A stretch of 64,000 bases of DNA, taken from Bedellia somnulentella. Lineage: Eukaryota > Arthropoda > Insecta > Lepidoptera > Bedelliidae. The notes beneath the pieces were generated by a model that was not told the origin of the DNA, did not search any database, and saw only the letters and a list, made by a program, of their open reading frames with translations. Below, piece after piece: positions 43,649-54,610 of the stretch. A program made the translations under genes and the position numbers. The stretch is from contig OY755182.1 of the NCBI GenBank assembly GCA_963576735.1, forward strand, positions 2,046,001 to 2,110,000. Reading direction: 5' to 3'. Each line of letters opens with the position of its first letter. Position 1 is the first letter of the stretch.

Positions 43649-44592
43649 CAACCGTGATAGTTCAGTAGGTAGAACACCGCTCATGGTACAGGTGATGAGG
43701 GTACGGCTTATTTCGGTTATCCACCCTAAAACAGCCACCTTAAGGCGGATATTCGGAAATGCACGTCCTTCTATCCACCCCGAACGGTGCGGATATCCGT
43801 TATTCATATTATCTACCCTGCTTAAGTACAGTCATTTACTGAAACATACACAACACAGACCCTGTCCAAGAAACTTCGTGAACATTAAAATACTTAAAAT
43901 ATACATAAACATTGTCACAACGATAATTTTAAATGGTTTTTACCCAAATACTACCTCCCAATCCTATAGGTGCTTAACTGCAATTTAGATTTAAGATTAT
44001 TTTGCGTTATTTTTGTAAACAATAAATATTAAATTAAAACTTCCCATCCAGATAACATACTCAAACTGTAAGTAGGAGAGTAGGTATGTCTATCTTAAGT
44101 ATTTAAATGTTCATAAAATTTCTTGGACCGGGTTTGTGTTGTGTTTGTTTCAGTAAATGACTGTTGTTCGGTGCAATATATACTTGGAGTGAAAAAGCGG
44201 AAGAAACATATTTTTATGAATAACGATTATCCAACCCATTCAAGGTGGATAGAAGGACACGCGTTTCCGAATATCCGACTTAGGGTGGCTGTTTCAAGGT
44301 GGATAAACGGAATAAGCCGAGGGTACAAATCTTGGGTCGGGCCTACACCAATTTGTCTTTTCTAAAGACATAAGTGAGGTTAATTTATCATGGTTGTTAA
44401 CGGTGAGGGAAAACATCGTGAGGAAACCTAAATGGCCGAGTTGAACTTAGTCATGTGATAGTGTATTCGTACAAAACGGCGATAGGCCTGCCCCCTATCA
44501 CGTGAGTACACTGTCCATGCAAAACCAGGTGACAAAGTCACGTGATATTCAGAAGTATTACGGCGTGAACGTTTATGCTATGTCATGCTATA
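43649..44592 (+). mobile_element. SINE-A, interrupted by a long-TIR element
   Basis: Head CAACCGTGATAGTTCAGTAGG at the left; the rest resumes at 44326 with CAAATCTTGGGTCGGGCC. The insertion lies between the A and B boxes. The 3' part has deletions (GGTGACAAAG reached directly from GCAAAACC; hairpin lost). Confidence 0.88.
43704..44319. mobile_element. Long-TIR (foldback) element of unknown superfamily
   Basis: 616 bp with inverted arms of about 200 bp each. The ends are CGGCTTATTYCG, then TTATCCACC, AACAGCCACC, CGGATATTCGGAAA and CTTCTATCCACC, later TCATTTACTGAAACA and its complement. A 6-bp TSD AGGGTA lies at 43698-43703 and 44320-44325. The unique centre is only about 180 bp. TATCCACC recurs within each arm. 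The 101- and 80-codon frames are arm sequence. No transposase. Confidence 0.8.
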
Positions 44593-44810
44593 TTAATTAA
44601 TCATGGTTGTTAACGGTGCTGGAAAAAACCCTGAAGAAAACCCACATGGCTAAGTTTTACTTTGTCATGTGACAGTGTATCCGCATAAAACAGCAATAAG
44701 CCTACGTCTATCACGTGATTACACTGTCAGAGCAGAATGTGGATACTATGAATACTAGGTGACAATGTCACATGTTGTTCAGATGTATAAGTAGCTATGC
44801 CAACCAACAG
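44593..44810 (+). mobile_element. SINE-A, old copy without head
   Basis: TCATGGTTGTTAACGGTG to ATGCCAACC, diverged. The next SINE-A inserted just past its end. Confidence 0.78.
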
Positions 44811-44822
44811 TTGATTATATAA

Positions 44823-44998
44823 CATAACATAACATAACATAAACATAAACGTTCACGCCGAACATCCCCGAAGGGGTTGGCAGAGGTACTAATACTTCTG
44901 AACATCACGTGACTTTGTCACCTGGTGTTCAGAGTACCCACGTTTTGCATGGACAGTGTACTCACGTGATAGGGGGCAGGCCTATCGCCGTAGGCCTA
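44823..44998 (-). mobile_element. SINE-A, 5'-truncated
   Basis: Reverse copy ending at CCTATCGCCGTAGGCCTA. A 12-bp TSD TTGATTATATAA lies at 44811-44822 and 44999-45010. 5' truncation with a TSD shows LINE-type integration. Confidence 0.93.
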
Positions 44999-45010
44999 TT
45001 GATTATATAA

Positions 45011-45329
45011 GTTACGTATAAACGGTACCATCATGTAAAGTATTACACTCACTTTGATGTATTTTATTTCTATTTTATTCTATATTATCTTTAAGTTACA
45101 TGTCAGGTAAAGGTAAGGTAAAGGTAGAAGAAAAACATTTATAAATTATTTTCTTGTTTTTATTAAGGTTCTTTGAAATTATTATTCAGCAATAATTATA
45201 TGTGAAATTAGATGTTAAATTTATAAATGCTGTAAGGTTATGCCTATAATGGTTATGTTATTAAATACACTTTTATTAGCTGCAAAGTCTCTGTTATGTT
45301 TTCAAACTATTTTAATATTGTTTGTCTTT
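45011..45329. other. No recognised feature
   Basis: AT-rich, with a short AGGTAAAGGTA repeat near 45105. Confidence 0.4.
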
Positions 45330-45584
45330 GCCGTGTAGTGTCGGCTTAAAATAACACTACCCCATTTCTTCCGGTGGGTGTACGTAAGAGGCGACTAACG
45401 GTATTGAGGCTTTTAAGGGTTTGTTTGGTGATGCGGTTGGAGACCCATCACCAACAACCTTTATTCCACCATCTTTTCCCCACACAACATCCAAAAGAGG
45501 CTGAAAAATTTCTGATTCCTTAGCTATGGATACCCCTTCAAGGGATTAAGGGATTCATAACCGTGAATATATGTATGTATGTAT
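45330..45584 (+). mobile_element. SINE-B copy
   Basis: Full-length, main subfamily, with a probable 7-bp TSD TGTCTTT (45323-45329 and about 45585-45591). The hairpin end shows a small AAGGGATT duplication. Confidence 0.9.
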
Positions 45585-45662
45585 GTCTTTAATATTACTT
45601 GTCTATACAAAGGAAATTATATTTTGATATAAATTTATGGTCAACAGTTAATCGACTACTTT

Positions 45663-45914
45663 GCCGTGTAGTGTCGGCTTAGAATAACACTACCCCATTT
45701 CTACCCGTGGGTGATCGTAAGAGGCGACTAAGGGTATAGGGGCTTTTTAAGTGATTTTCGGGCGATGAGGTTGGAGACCCGTCACCAAAAACATTTGTTA
45801 TTACCATCTTTTTCCCAATCAACTTCCAAAAATGGCTGAGGAATATCTCATTCCAATGCTCTGGCTACCTCGTTAAGGGATTTATAGCCGTGAGTATATG
45901 TGTGTATGTACGTA
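45663..45914 (+). mobile_element. SINE-B copy, CCCGTGGGTGATCG subfamily
   Basis: Full-length; hairpin TCGTTAAGGG with one arm mutated (CCTCG for CCCCG). Confidence 0.9.
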
Positions 45915-46028
45915 TAATTCTCTACCTATAAGGCCTAGCACGATGGCTGTTTTAAAGCCCGCGATATCTAGTCAAAAGCTCGCTCGTGGCAGATATGCAG
46001 ATATATCGTTAGCTATATCTATTACTTA

Positions 46029-46192
46029 ATTTAATGTTTTTTGACATGAATTCCTCATGTGGGGATATGTATACCCGAAGGTCGCGGGTTCGAACCCCGC
46101 CAGTGTCGAAATTTTTCTTTCCTTTAATAACATCTTTTATTTATGAGTAATAATCCCCACATGAGGAATTCATGTCAAAAAACATTAAATTA
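46029..46192. mobile_element. SINE-D, palindromic composite
   Basis: Left end TTTAATGTTTTTTGACATG-AATTCCTCATGTGGGGAT is the exact complement of the right end at about 46154-46191. Between them lies the T arm of the tRNA-like core and AAATTTTTCTTTCCTTTAAT. The same end sequence closes the copy at 8593-8903, so both are inverted on themselves. Confidence 0.75.
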
Positions 46193-46458
46193 TGTGATAG
46201 TTAGGCGTTTCCAACATTTGCATTCTATCTGAAAAGGTAGACAAGTGGCCGTCCGAATTAGTTAAAATTCGGAGGTAGGAAACGCAAACACTACTTGAAC
46301 GTGTAAAAAAGAAACAAAGGATAGAGAAATTTCGCGCTGTATGCCAACTGACACTGTAGCTCAGTTGGCAGAGCGACGGGGGCGTATACCCGAAGGTCGC
46401 GGGTTCGAACCCCGCCAGTGTCGAAATTTTTCTTTCCTTTAATAACATCTTTTATTTA
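46193..46458 (+). mobile_element. SINE-D copy with long 5' flank
   Basis: Carries the 5' flank TTCGGAGGTAGGAAACGCAA, the CACTACTTGAACGTGTAAAA segment, a 73-nt tRNA-like core (46350-46422) and the start of the 3' region. The 87-codon antisense frame here recurs in the other SINE-D copies. Confidence 0.78.
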
Positions 46459-47054
46459 TGTATATCTATTACTGCTCCATTATTATTGTCTTCATTTCGT
46501 TATAGTAGTATAGTTTTCCTATTCCTAAACAGGATCTCAGCGGCATGGTGTTGTTTGAAAATACCAATTTAAATTACATTTTTGTTATCTTGATTCAAGC
46601 CAATCTGATTTATCTGATTGGTTTCACGGAGCGCTGTGGGACGTAAGCTTCTCATGCACTCCTGTGGTAGCGCATAGCGATTAACAAGATAATTGCATTC
46701 TGACCTCCCTGTGATTCATCAATTAGGCTGTAAAGACTTTCGAAAGCAGCGCTGCTTGAAATAAGAGCGCTTGAATTCGGATTTAATGTTTTGCATATAA
46801 TTACAAAAAAAACTTTAGTCTAGTCTGCCTTATCTTACCATTCATTATTTTAATATTAATCTATATATTATATATTTCAGTTTGAGTTATTTGGCATAAC
46901 ATAACAAGGAAAACAACTGAATTTTACTCTCTTTTTTTGCTTACATTTATTCAGTGAAAATTACAGGTGACAAGATTAACCGCATGCATACCGGCATACC
47001 ATTCATACTGGTTATACATAGCATTTTATTTATATTGTTTGCAGTGGATGATCA
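46459..47054. other. No recognised feature
   Basis: Contains a somewhat GC-richer stretch (46625-46790) with AGCGCTG repeats and no coding pattern. Confidence 0.4.
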
Positions 47055-47250
47055 AGCCAGTGAAAGCTCGTCACGAAGGCCATATTTAAACCAAACCGAG
47101 ATTGTGCTCTAAAAGGCAGACGTTTGAAGTATGAAGAATAAAAGAGCATGTATGAAAAGATTGGTAAATTAAAATGAAGCTAGAGATGTTTGCTAGTACA
47201 AACAATCTATAGTTGCTGCTAAACGCAATGGGAAAACATGGCGTGAGTAT
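47055..47250 (+). mobile_element. RTE LINE 3' fragment, decayed
   Basis: Remnant of the C-terminal coding region (KNKRACMKRL readable) with stops and a 3' end CAATGGGAAAACATGGCGTGAG. Confidence 0.75.
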
Positions 47251-47577
47251 GTTATCGATTTCTGTACTCTGGTTAGATTTATAATACTATTCTCTGTGTT
47301 TCTAATACGTTTAAGCAACTATAGCAAAAATCAAAAACTTATTAGCGCAAACAATTTCAGCAATAATGATGCAGAACTGAACTGGAGGAGACAGCGAGCT
47401 CATGCAGCCTGTCGATTCCAGCAGGTTGCAATCACTATATAAAACGAGCGGAAGCCATATTATCATTTTAGTATTTTCAATGTTCCCAATATTAAACCAA
47501 ATTTTAAAACGGTTTTGTATAATATATATTAGTTTCCATCAAAAGGAAAATAAACTACATTAAGATTTATAAGTAAT
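47251..47577. other. No recognised feature
   Basis: No match. Confidence 0.4.
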
Positions 47578-47824
47578 GCTGTGTAGTGTCGGCTTAGAAT
47601 AGCACTACCCCATTACTTCCGGTGGGTGTACGTAGGAGGCGACTAACGGTATTGGGGCTTTTAAGGGATTTTTGGGCAATGTGGTTGGAGACCCATCACC
47701 AACAACCTTTACTTTGCCATCTTTTCCCCACGCAACTTTCCAAAAGTGGCTGAGGAATTTCTAATTCCTAAGCTCTGGCTACCCCTTCTAGGGATTTATA
47801 ACCTTGAGTATATGTTTGTAAGTA
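47578..47824 (+). mobile_element. SINE-B copy
   Basis: Full-length, main subfamily, short tail. Confidence 0.92.
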
Positions 47825-48244
47825 AAATTTATACGCTTTACATATTGGAGTCTAATATCCCACTATCCACTGTAATCTAAGATAATTTAAACGTTGACTT
47901 TAAAGATAGATAAGCTTTTGAAAAGTCTCAATTTGAACACCTGCAATCTCAAAAAGAAGATATATATTTTATTATTTTGGATAAGTAATATAGCTTATAG
48001 TGTTAAGCCCATACAGTATGTGTATGAGTATATTGATCTAATAAATTTTAAAAAGTAAACTTAAATTAATAAGTAAATCTATAGCAGTTCAAAGATAAAA
48101 ATAAAAAGTATAACTTCTTTGTAACATTTGAACTTAACTTAAACTTAATTTAAAATTTAAATACTTGCATTCTAATCTTTTTTAAACAGGCGCAGTCTCT
48201 AAAAACGTTGACAAAAATAGAAAAAAAAAAACAAATAATAATGG
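47825..48244. other. No recognised feature
   Basis: AT-rich, no match. Confidence 0.4.
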
Positions 48245-48650
48245 TTGAGCCCGTCTCACACCCCTCTGAAAAGTAAAATTCAGAGTTGTATACTGTTTGG
48301 TATGAAAAGCACTTTACGAAATTGTTTGCACAATGGAATGGAAATATTCTTGGTTTGGATTCCTTGCCATGTTCGCATTTTAGGAAATTATTGTGCCAAT
48401 CGATACTATGGCAAAATTTGCTACTAGTTATATAATTTCAGCTGCTTCAATCATTGAAAGGACTGTAGTATGTTCAATGATATATCGTCCAAGGCCTGGT
48501 CCTGCTGGAAGGAGCTTCCAGAAAGACAATAATAAGGACGTGCGTCCTGCCAGCAGTACGCAATGTTGTGCGGATTTTCTATGGATATCAGAGGATTTTA
48601 TCTCGCGGTACTTGACTTTCATGCGTATTAAAACTTGGTAGGGGTGACAA
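48245..48650 (+). pseudogene. LINE RNase H-like remnant
   Basis: The frame contains FLVWIPCHVRILGNYCAN; after a frameshift the other frame gives DTMAKFATS. Together they resemble the C-terminal RNase H motif (WIP-H--I-GNE-AD-MAK-AT) of I/Jockey/R1-type LINEs. The conserved acidic residue of GNE is lost. Boundaries are uncertain. Confidence 0.5.
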
Positions 48651-48757
48651 ACATTTAGTATTTTAGGTAAGAACTTTAGGTAGAATTAAAAAATATTTTC
48701 TTTGCATCGGTGAAAGCCAAATAAAATAACGTTTACAATCATACTAACAAAATTAAC

Positions 48758-48932
48758 TCGAACTCAAACGTTCACACCCTATATCCCCGAAGGTGTTAGC
48801 AGAGATACTAACACTTCTGAACATTACGTGATTACCCACGTTTTGCTTGTACAGTGTAATCACGAGATAGGGGGTAGGCCTAACGACATTAAATATGAAT
48901 ACACAGTCTCATGACTAAGTGTAAACTTCATT
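48758..48932 (-). mobile_element. SINE-A, 5'-truncated and diverged
   Basis: Reverse copy with tail ACTCGAACTCAAACG and body to CTCATGACTAAGTG. Confidence 0.82.
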
Positions 48933-50739
48933 CCTTTTTGTAGTTAAAATATTCCTTAAACTATTGCCACACGCTTCAATAGATACATACAAATATTTTC
49001 TTTTTATAATAAATATATCAGATATCAAATAAACTCCCTCCCTAATGGAAATTCAAATTAAAGGTGTGAGTATGCCTATAAATTTAATAAATTCGATAGT
49101 AAAAAGACGAGGTTAATATTTTATTTCTATCAATTATTTGGGATTTGCTAGCGTAACCATTTATGACTATCTTCAAAACGATGCTTTCGGGAAAATCTTA
49201 TGAGTCGAGTCAACCGATGGCAATGTATAGTTATATTATTTTACGAAAAATATTTTTATTTCTTTATTTTTTTCAGTTATAGTTTATTTTACAATGGATT
49301 TTCATCTTAAATTTTCAAGATTTACTGTGAAATTGTTGATTTTATAAGTAAATACATGTATGAGTAAATATTTTATGTAGTGGGGTTAAGTTTTCTTTTT
49401 AGGTTTTGTTTTGCGTGAAGACCTCATGTGGGGATTATTATTTGCTAAATTGATTAAGTTTTATTATAATCACTCTTATCTTATTATTTATATATTTATC
49501 ATTAATTAGCAATTTCACTCAAAAAATACGCAATAATTTGCTCTTAACCTAGGAGAATTTTGAGTTTATATTCAACTTTGTAGACGGTTTGAAAATAACA
49601 TTATAAGACGGCATCAAATTAAAAGCTTAATCATAATTTTAAATAATTTAATTTAAGTCTGCAGCAAGATTTATCGTTAATTCGATTAATTACGCAGTGC
49701 TACTTCAGTCCGTTGTCAAGGAAAATATGCTTATAAGATTAAATTTCTTTAATTAATAAAATCAAGTTTTGCAAAATATTACTCAAGACTTTTTGACATA
49801 TTTCATTAAAAATACTTTATTAAAATTCAGTGGAAAAACAAAAGAGTCAAGAGCAATACCGACTCACGTTCAATTTCGATACCATATTGATAAGAATATG
49901 CTAGGTATGTCTGTTGTTTGACAAGTATGTGACATTATTTAAATATTTGTAATCATTTTAATTGAACTGCATTGCCTGTTTTAACACTGATGAGAACCGA
50001 AAATAAAACATATTTGTTGTATGAAAACTGAAGTTTATTCTATTTTATATACTTTCTCTTGTATCGGTAAAAAACAAATTTATATAGAGCCTGTTTCTGT
50101 TTTGGTACGGAACCCTAAGAATCATAAATATTATGAATTATCAATAAGGACAAGATTTCATTAACCATTTTTTCACCTTTCAACTTTTAAAAGTGGCGGA
50201 AAAAATCTAATACGATCTAGTGCCTACTTGAAAAAACTTCTAAAAGCGCGACGTAATGCGGAAGTGATCTGTTGGTTCCTAATATTTGCGCAAATCTTTC
50301 GCAAATAAGAAGGGATTTGTATCGAAACTAATATTTATTATTAGAACAAAAAATTTATGCATAGTCATAATTGAAGTTCAAGTTTTCTCTTTGTTAAAAT
50401 CAAATCATTAACATAAACATCATATAAGTAGTATAACTCTAGCATACAAAATCTTCCTGCGATATGGTACAAAAAGAGTAACAATAATAAAATAACAGAT
50501 CACACTTTGCGTAAATAAGTGTGGTATTCCACTCGTAAAATACCTTTGTCCAATATGTATTGGATAAAAAAAATGGCTGACTTTTTCAAATGTACAGGCA
50601 ACTACAACCACTATTTAATCAATAATTGCCACAGGCAATCTTACGACAATGGCAGCACTGAGGGCAGCACACATAACGGATCAATGTTTTATCTATTTGG
50701 GAAAAATCATAGATAGATAAACAAAAACATCCGGCATGG
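48933..50739. other. Long stretch without recognised genes or repeats
   Basis: The longest repeat-poor interval. The only repeat trace is a SINE-D end (ACCTCATGTGGGGATTATT, 49423-49441). Frames at 50420-50716 on both strands have no recognised motif. Confidence 0.45.
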
Positions 50740-50908
50740 ATGGTGCTTTTTTAATTGATTTTTGGGCGATGCGGTTGGACACCCATCACTAAGGTACTTT
50801 ATTTCTACCACCTTGCCCACTATCAACTTCCACATGTGGCTGAGGAGTTTTTAGCTCTGAAACTCTGGCTACCCTTCTTTGAAATTCACGGCCGTGAGTT
50901 TATGTATA
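50740..50908 (+). mobile_element. SINE-B, lacking the 5' third
   Basis: CCAACGATAC-type subfamily by TTTTTAGCTCTGAAACTCTGG; tail short and impure. Confidence 0.78.
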
Positions 50909-50972
50909 TATTTTTATAAACTAGGTGAATATTATATAAAGAGAACAAGTTGAATTGGGATCCGTCAAAGAA

Positions 50973-51343
50973 CATAACATTACATAAACATAAACGTTCA
51001 CGCCGAATATCCCCGAAGGGGTAGGCAGAGGTACTAATACTTCTGAACATCACGTGACTTTTGTCACCTGGTGTTCAGAGTACCTACGTTTTGCATGGAC
51101 AGTGTACTCACGTGATAGGGGGCAGGCCTATCGCCGTATTGTACGAATACACTGTCACATGACTAAGTACAACTCAGCCATGTGGGTTTCCTCACGATGT
51201 TTTCCCTCACCGTTAACAACCATGATAAATTAACCACACATATGTCTTTAGAAAAGACAAATTGGTGTAGACCCGACTCAGGATTTGAACAATAGTCGTT
51301 TGCACGATAACCGAGTGTTCCACCCACTGGGCTATCACGGTTG
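50973..51343 (-). mobile_element. SINE-A, reference full-length copy
   Basis: Complete 371-bp element between 10-bp TSDs CGTCAAAGAA (50963-50972 and 51344-51353). Read on the minus strand: CAACCGTGATAGCCCAGTGG (A box TAGCCCAGTGG), GTGTTCAAATCC-like B box region (mutated in this copy to TGTTCAAATCCTGAG), GGTC-GGGCCTACACC, GTGAGGGAAAACATCGTGAGG, CCCTATCACGTGAGTACACTG, CACCAGGTGACAAAAGTCACG, GTACCTCTGCC, hairpin CCCCTTCGGGG, ATATTCGGCGTGAACGTTTATG, then (TTATG)n. It is non-coding and would be transcribed by RNA polymerase III from the two boxes. Confidence 0.95.
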
Positions 51344-51353
51344 CGTCAAAGAA

Positions 51354-51711
51354 ATTTGATCAAATATTGGAGTATGAAATTGGAAAAAGAAATTGACGAT
51401 TGGAATACCACCTTAAGACGGAATACCACCTTAAGACAGATCACCTCTCCGCCTCGCAACCCAGGTTCGCATAAGATTGTCCACGGTAACTCTGTTACAG
51501 ATAAACGGTAATTCGAGGTTGTGTAAAGAAGTAGATATCAAGACTTAATTGAAAAGCTGTATTTAGGCTCTTAGTAATTACTAACGCAAATTTAAAACCT
51601 AACTTATGATTTATATTATTTTGATGAGACTATAAAATTAACAATTCCATCCTATTAAGTTGATATTATGTTTATTATGTAAGTCAGTAGTATTATTAAG
51701 TTTCGTTTCAG
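51354..51711. other. No recognised feature
   Basis: Contains a short tandem GAATACCACCTTAAGAC (51403 and 51421). Confidence 0.45.
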
Positions 51712-51962
51712 TGCCGTGTAGTGCCAGCTTAGAATATCGCTATCCCTTTCTACTCACGGGTGTTGTAAGAGGTGACTAAGGGTATTGGGGCTTTTTATTG
51801 GATTTTTGGGTGATGTGGTTGGAGACCCATCACCAAAAACCATTATTTTACCATCTTTTTCCCACTCAACTTCCAAAAGTGGCTGAGGAATTTATAATTC
51901 CTTAGCTCTGGCCACCCCTTTTAGGGATTTATAGCCGTGAGTATATGTACGTATGTATGTAT
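51712..51962 (+). mobile_element. SINE-B copy, CCCACGGGTGTCG subfamily
   Basis: Full-length: GTGCCGTGTAGTGCCAGC start, GGCTTTTTATTGGA, TATG tail. Confidence 0.9.
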
Positions 51963-51997
51963 CCTATTAACTAGCCTAGCTTTTTAAATATTTATTA

Positions 51998-52520
51998 GCT
52001 GTATAGTGTGCCTTAGAATACAATGCCATTTCCTCCCGCGATGCCCCAACCGTGATAGCCCAGTGGATAGAACACTCGGTTATCGTGCAAACGACTAGTG
52101 TTCAAATCCTGGGTCGGGCCTACACCAATTTGTCTTTTCTAAAGACATACGTGTGGTTAATTTATCATGGTTGTTAACGGTGAGGGAAAACATCGTGAGG
52201 AAACCCACATGGCTGAGTTGTACTTAGTCATGTGACAGTGTATTCGTACAAAACGGCGATAGGCCTGCCCCCTATCACGTGAGTACACTGTCCATGCAAA
52301 AACGTGGGTACTCTGAACACCAGGTGACAAAGTCACATGATGTTCAGAAGTATTAGTACCTCTGCCAACCCCTTCGGGGATATTCGGCGTGAACGTTTAT
52401 GTTATGTTATTATGTTCCTCCCGCGGTTGCTGTAAGAGTCGATTTAAGGTTTAAGGGCTTCAAGTGACACTTGTGGTATGTGATTGGAGACCCATCACCG
52501 ATTAGTACCTCTTAATATAC
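51998..52520 (+). mobile_element. SINE-B, interrupted by SINE-A
   Basis: Old SINE-B: 5' part 51998-52040 and 3' part 52415-52520 (GTAAGAGTCGATTTAAGG, GATTGGAGACCCATCACC), truncated before the hairpin. A SINE-A lies between the parts. Confidence 0.8.
52041..52414 (+). mobile_element. SINE-A, full length, nested in SINE-B
   Basis: Complete copy with 11-bp TSD TTCCTCCCGCG (52030-52040 and 52415-52425). Six extra bases (ATGCCC) precede the usual CAACCGTG start. Confidence 0.94.
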
Positions 52521-52666
52521 CATAAACATAACATAAACGTTCACGCCGAATATCCCCGAAGGGGTCAGCAGAGGTACTAATACTTCTGAACATAACGTGA
52601 CTTTGTCACCTGGTGTTCAGAGTACCCACGTTTTGCATGGACAGTGTACTCACGTGATAGGGGGCA
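52521..52666 (-). mobile_element. SINE-A, 5'-truncated
   Basis: Reverse copy from the AACAT tail to ACGTGATAGGGGGCA. Confidence 0.9.
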
Positions 52667-52693
52667 TTCTTCTTGGGATTTATTAACGTATGT

Positions 52694-52862
52694 ACATACA
52701 TACACTTACCCACGGCTATGAATCCTCATCATGGTTGTTGGTGATGGGTCTCCAACCGCATCGCCCAAAAATCCCTTAATAGCCCCAATACCGTTAGTCG
52801 CCTCTTACATACACCCACCGGAAGAAATGGGGTAGTGCTATTCTAAGCCGACACTACACAGC
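52694..52862 (-). mobile_element. SINE-B with internal deletion
   Basis: Reverse copy with 12-bp TSD ATTAACGTATGT (52682-52693 and 52863-52874). About 80 bases between the hairpin and the TGGTGATGGGTCTCC region are missing. Confidence 0.92.
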
Positions 52863-53096
52863 ATTAACGTATGTGTTTACTTTAATCCGGCGAATTTACA
52901 AAAAACTCTAATGTTCAACTTAAATATGTTAATTATTGCTACAAAGCGATGGTTTAGTATATCACTACCCTATTTCTTCCCATTAAGTTTGGTAAAGATT
53001 AATTTAATATTAGATCAAAGGATAAATATTGGGTATTGCGGCTCATCACTAATGATAGTTTATTAGTTGGTCAATTTACTTTAAATTTCTAAGACA

Positions 53097-53172
53097 TACA
53101 TACATACATACATATACTCAAGGCTGTAATTCCCAAGAAGGGGTAGCCAGAGCCAAGGAAGAAATTTCTAAG
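53097..53172 (-). mobile_element. SINE-B, 3' end
   Basis: Reverse tail and hairpin region only, truncated at GAAATTTC. Confidence 0.82.
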
Positions 53173-53450
53173 AGTGCTAAAAAATCTGTCGTTTTCGATG
53201 TTCTGGCTTTCATTATTCTTAGTATAGTTTTATTTATATAGAACGACGTTTGAAAGGTAGGTAAGTCAGTGTTGGCATCAGTGTTTATTTATTGGGTTTG
53301 TCCACAAAGCAAACAACAATACAATTTTAAAGAAAAATTTACACAAAATAATAAGAAACATATCTGAGGCACCAATTATGAACACATCATTTATTTAGTA
53401 ATAATTATTATTACTAAATAAAGTATTCACAAAGATATTAATATATTAAA

Positions 53451-53457
53451 AACTCAC
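53451..53457 (-). promoter_or_regulatory. Splice donor of the receptor exon
   Basis: GTGAGTT directly after the last codon (GAG), a strong match to the GTRAGT donor consensus. Continuing into the intron would give only three more codons and a stop, which supports splicing here. Confidence 0.85.
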
Positions 53458-53772
53458 CTCGAGAGGAATAACTCCACAAGTAACACAAACATCAGCGATG
53501 GCCAGATGAGTCATCAGCAAATCAACTCTGGATTTCCTACGTCTCGACTTAGCCAAAGTCGATAACACTACAACATTTCCAAAAGAGCCTACCAAAAATA
53601 ACACTGCATAAATCACTAACACCAACGTTTGATCCCTAGGAATATCAATTAACGGATTAATAGTCACATTAACACTTGCCACTGATCCAAAATATTCCCA
53701 TAATTGGGTATTCACACTAAATGTTGGATGTATTAAATTGTCATCTTCATAGAAATTCAGCATAGTTTTCAT
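53458..53772 (-). CDS. Neuropeptide GPCR exon (AKH/corazonin/ACP receptor family)
   Basis: 105 codons from ATG to a splice donor. The coding strand reads ...ATTCCTCTCGAG|GTGAGT, so the exon ends in phase 0 after PLE. Domains: extracellular N-terminus of about 50 residues with one N-glycosylation site (NVT, residues 35-37); TM1 about residues 50-72 with the conserved GN pair (VGSFGNVVVL); a basic first intracellular loop (KSRRRKSRVD); TM2 with LLMTHLAIADV holding the conserved LAxAD aspartate. The SRV-LL-THLAIAD pattern and PLE ending are typical of the GnRH-related insect receptors (AKH, corazonin, ACP). Which one cannot be decided from this exon. These receptors act in the plasma membrane through G proteins. 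Codon 4 is a second ATG; the first is used because the frame extends to it. No following exon was recognised at lower coordinates. Confidence 0.82.
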
Positions 53773-53999
53773 TTTAATTACTTTTATAACTTATTAAAAT
53801 ACAATATTGTTCGTATAAAACTTATCGCGACATTTACGTCTACAAGTTTGTTTGATCCGACTACGCGTCTCGTAGCGACTACGACCGATTACTGACTGAA
53901 TTGCTACGGGTATTTCGTGCGCTTCGACGACGCTAAGCAATTTCCAAGATAGATACATTTAATGAGTTGGGGGAGATTCTTGTTTATCGATAAACGTTT
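53773..53999 (-). other. Upstream flank of the receptor exon
   Basis: Immediate upstream bases AGTAATTAAAATG give an ordinary insect start context. Further up (53840-53930) lies a GC-richer segment with a TACGCGT/CGTAGCG imperfect palindrome, which could be 5' UTR or an upstream exon. No TATA box at a sensible distance was identified. Confidence 0.4.
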
Positions 54000-54116
54000 G
54001 ATGATGATGATGGATGAAGACGAAGCTAGAGAGATTTGTCAGGATCGTACAAAGTGGCGATCGATAGTCTCTGCCTTCCCCAATGGGAACTAATGGTGTG
54101 AGTATATGTATGAATA
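54000..54116 (+). mobile_element. RTE LINE 3' tip
   Basis: GACGAAGCTAGAGAGATTTG to the CCCCAATGGGA hairpin and GTGTGAGTATATGTATG. Strongly 5'-truncated. Confidence 0.85.
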
Positions 54117-54504
54117 CTGCTACTAATACTACTACTAGCTCCGGAGAGTTATGTATATACAGCACATTAGCTTATTAATGTTTGTTCTACTTTTGTCAGT
54201 TAAAGGATTGCTGACTATGTTGCTAAGCGCTCAAGAACGGCTCGAACAATTTGCCTAATGTCTTTTTTATATTGTTAGTATTTCTCTGGTAAGGAAGGCT
54301 TTAATATAGACAAAGAGATAAATTGTCAAGATAATATTAGAAAAAATGTTTTTATTTTATACCTTTGTTTTTATTTGACTACTGAGGGCACATTTTAGGT
54401 CATATGGAGAATGGGCTGAAAGAGACGGGCGTCCAAATCTTAAAAAACATACCTTTTTTAAAACTATATGAAAATATTTTTCATGACGATTATTGTGAAT
54501 TATA
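54117..54504. other. No recognised feature
   Basis: AT-rich; a faint RTE-like trace near 54423 (GAGACGGGCGTCCAAATCT) may be the upstream part of the next fragment. Confidence 0.4.
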
Positions 54505-54600
54505 GCTCAAGAGTTTTGTCAGGATAGTCCAAGGTGGTGTACGATAGTCTCTGGCTATCCCAATGAAAACTGCTGGCTTAAGTATGTGCTTGTATGGGTA
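54505..54600 (+). mobile_element. RTE LINE 3' tip, decayed
   Basis: GTCAGGATAGTCCAAGGTGG, CTCTGGCTATCCCAATGA, GCTTAAGTATGTGC: altered version of the RTE end. Confidence 0.6.
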
Positions 54601-54610
54601 TATAAATTAA

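Noticed and set aside
52930..53080. Possible further old SINE-B (ACTACCCTATTTCTTCCCATTAAG)
   Set aside because: Similarity is limited to two short blocks, too weak to list as an element.
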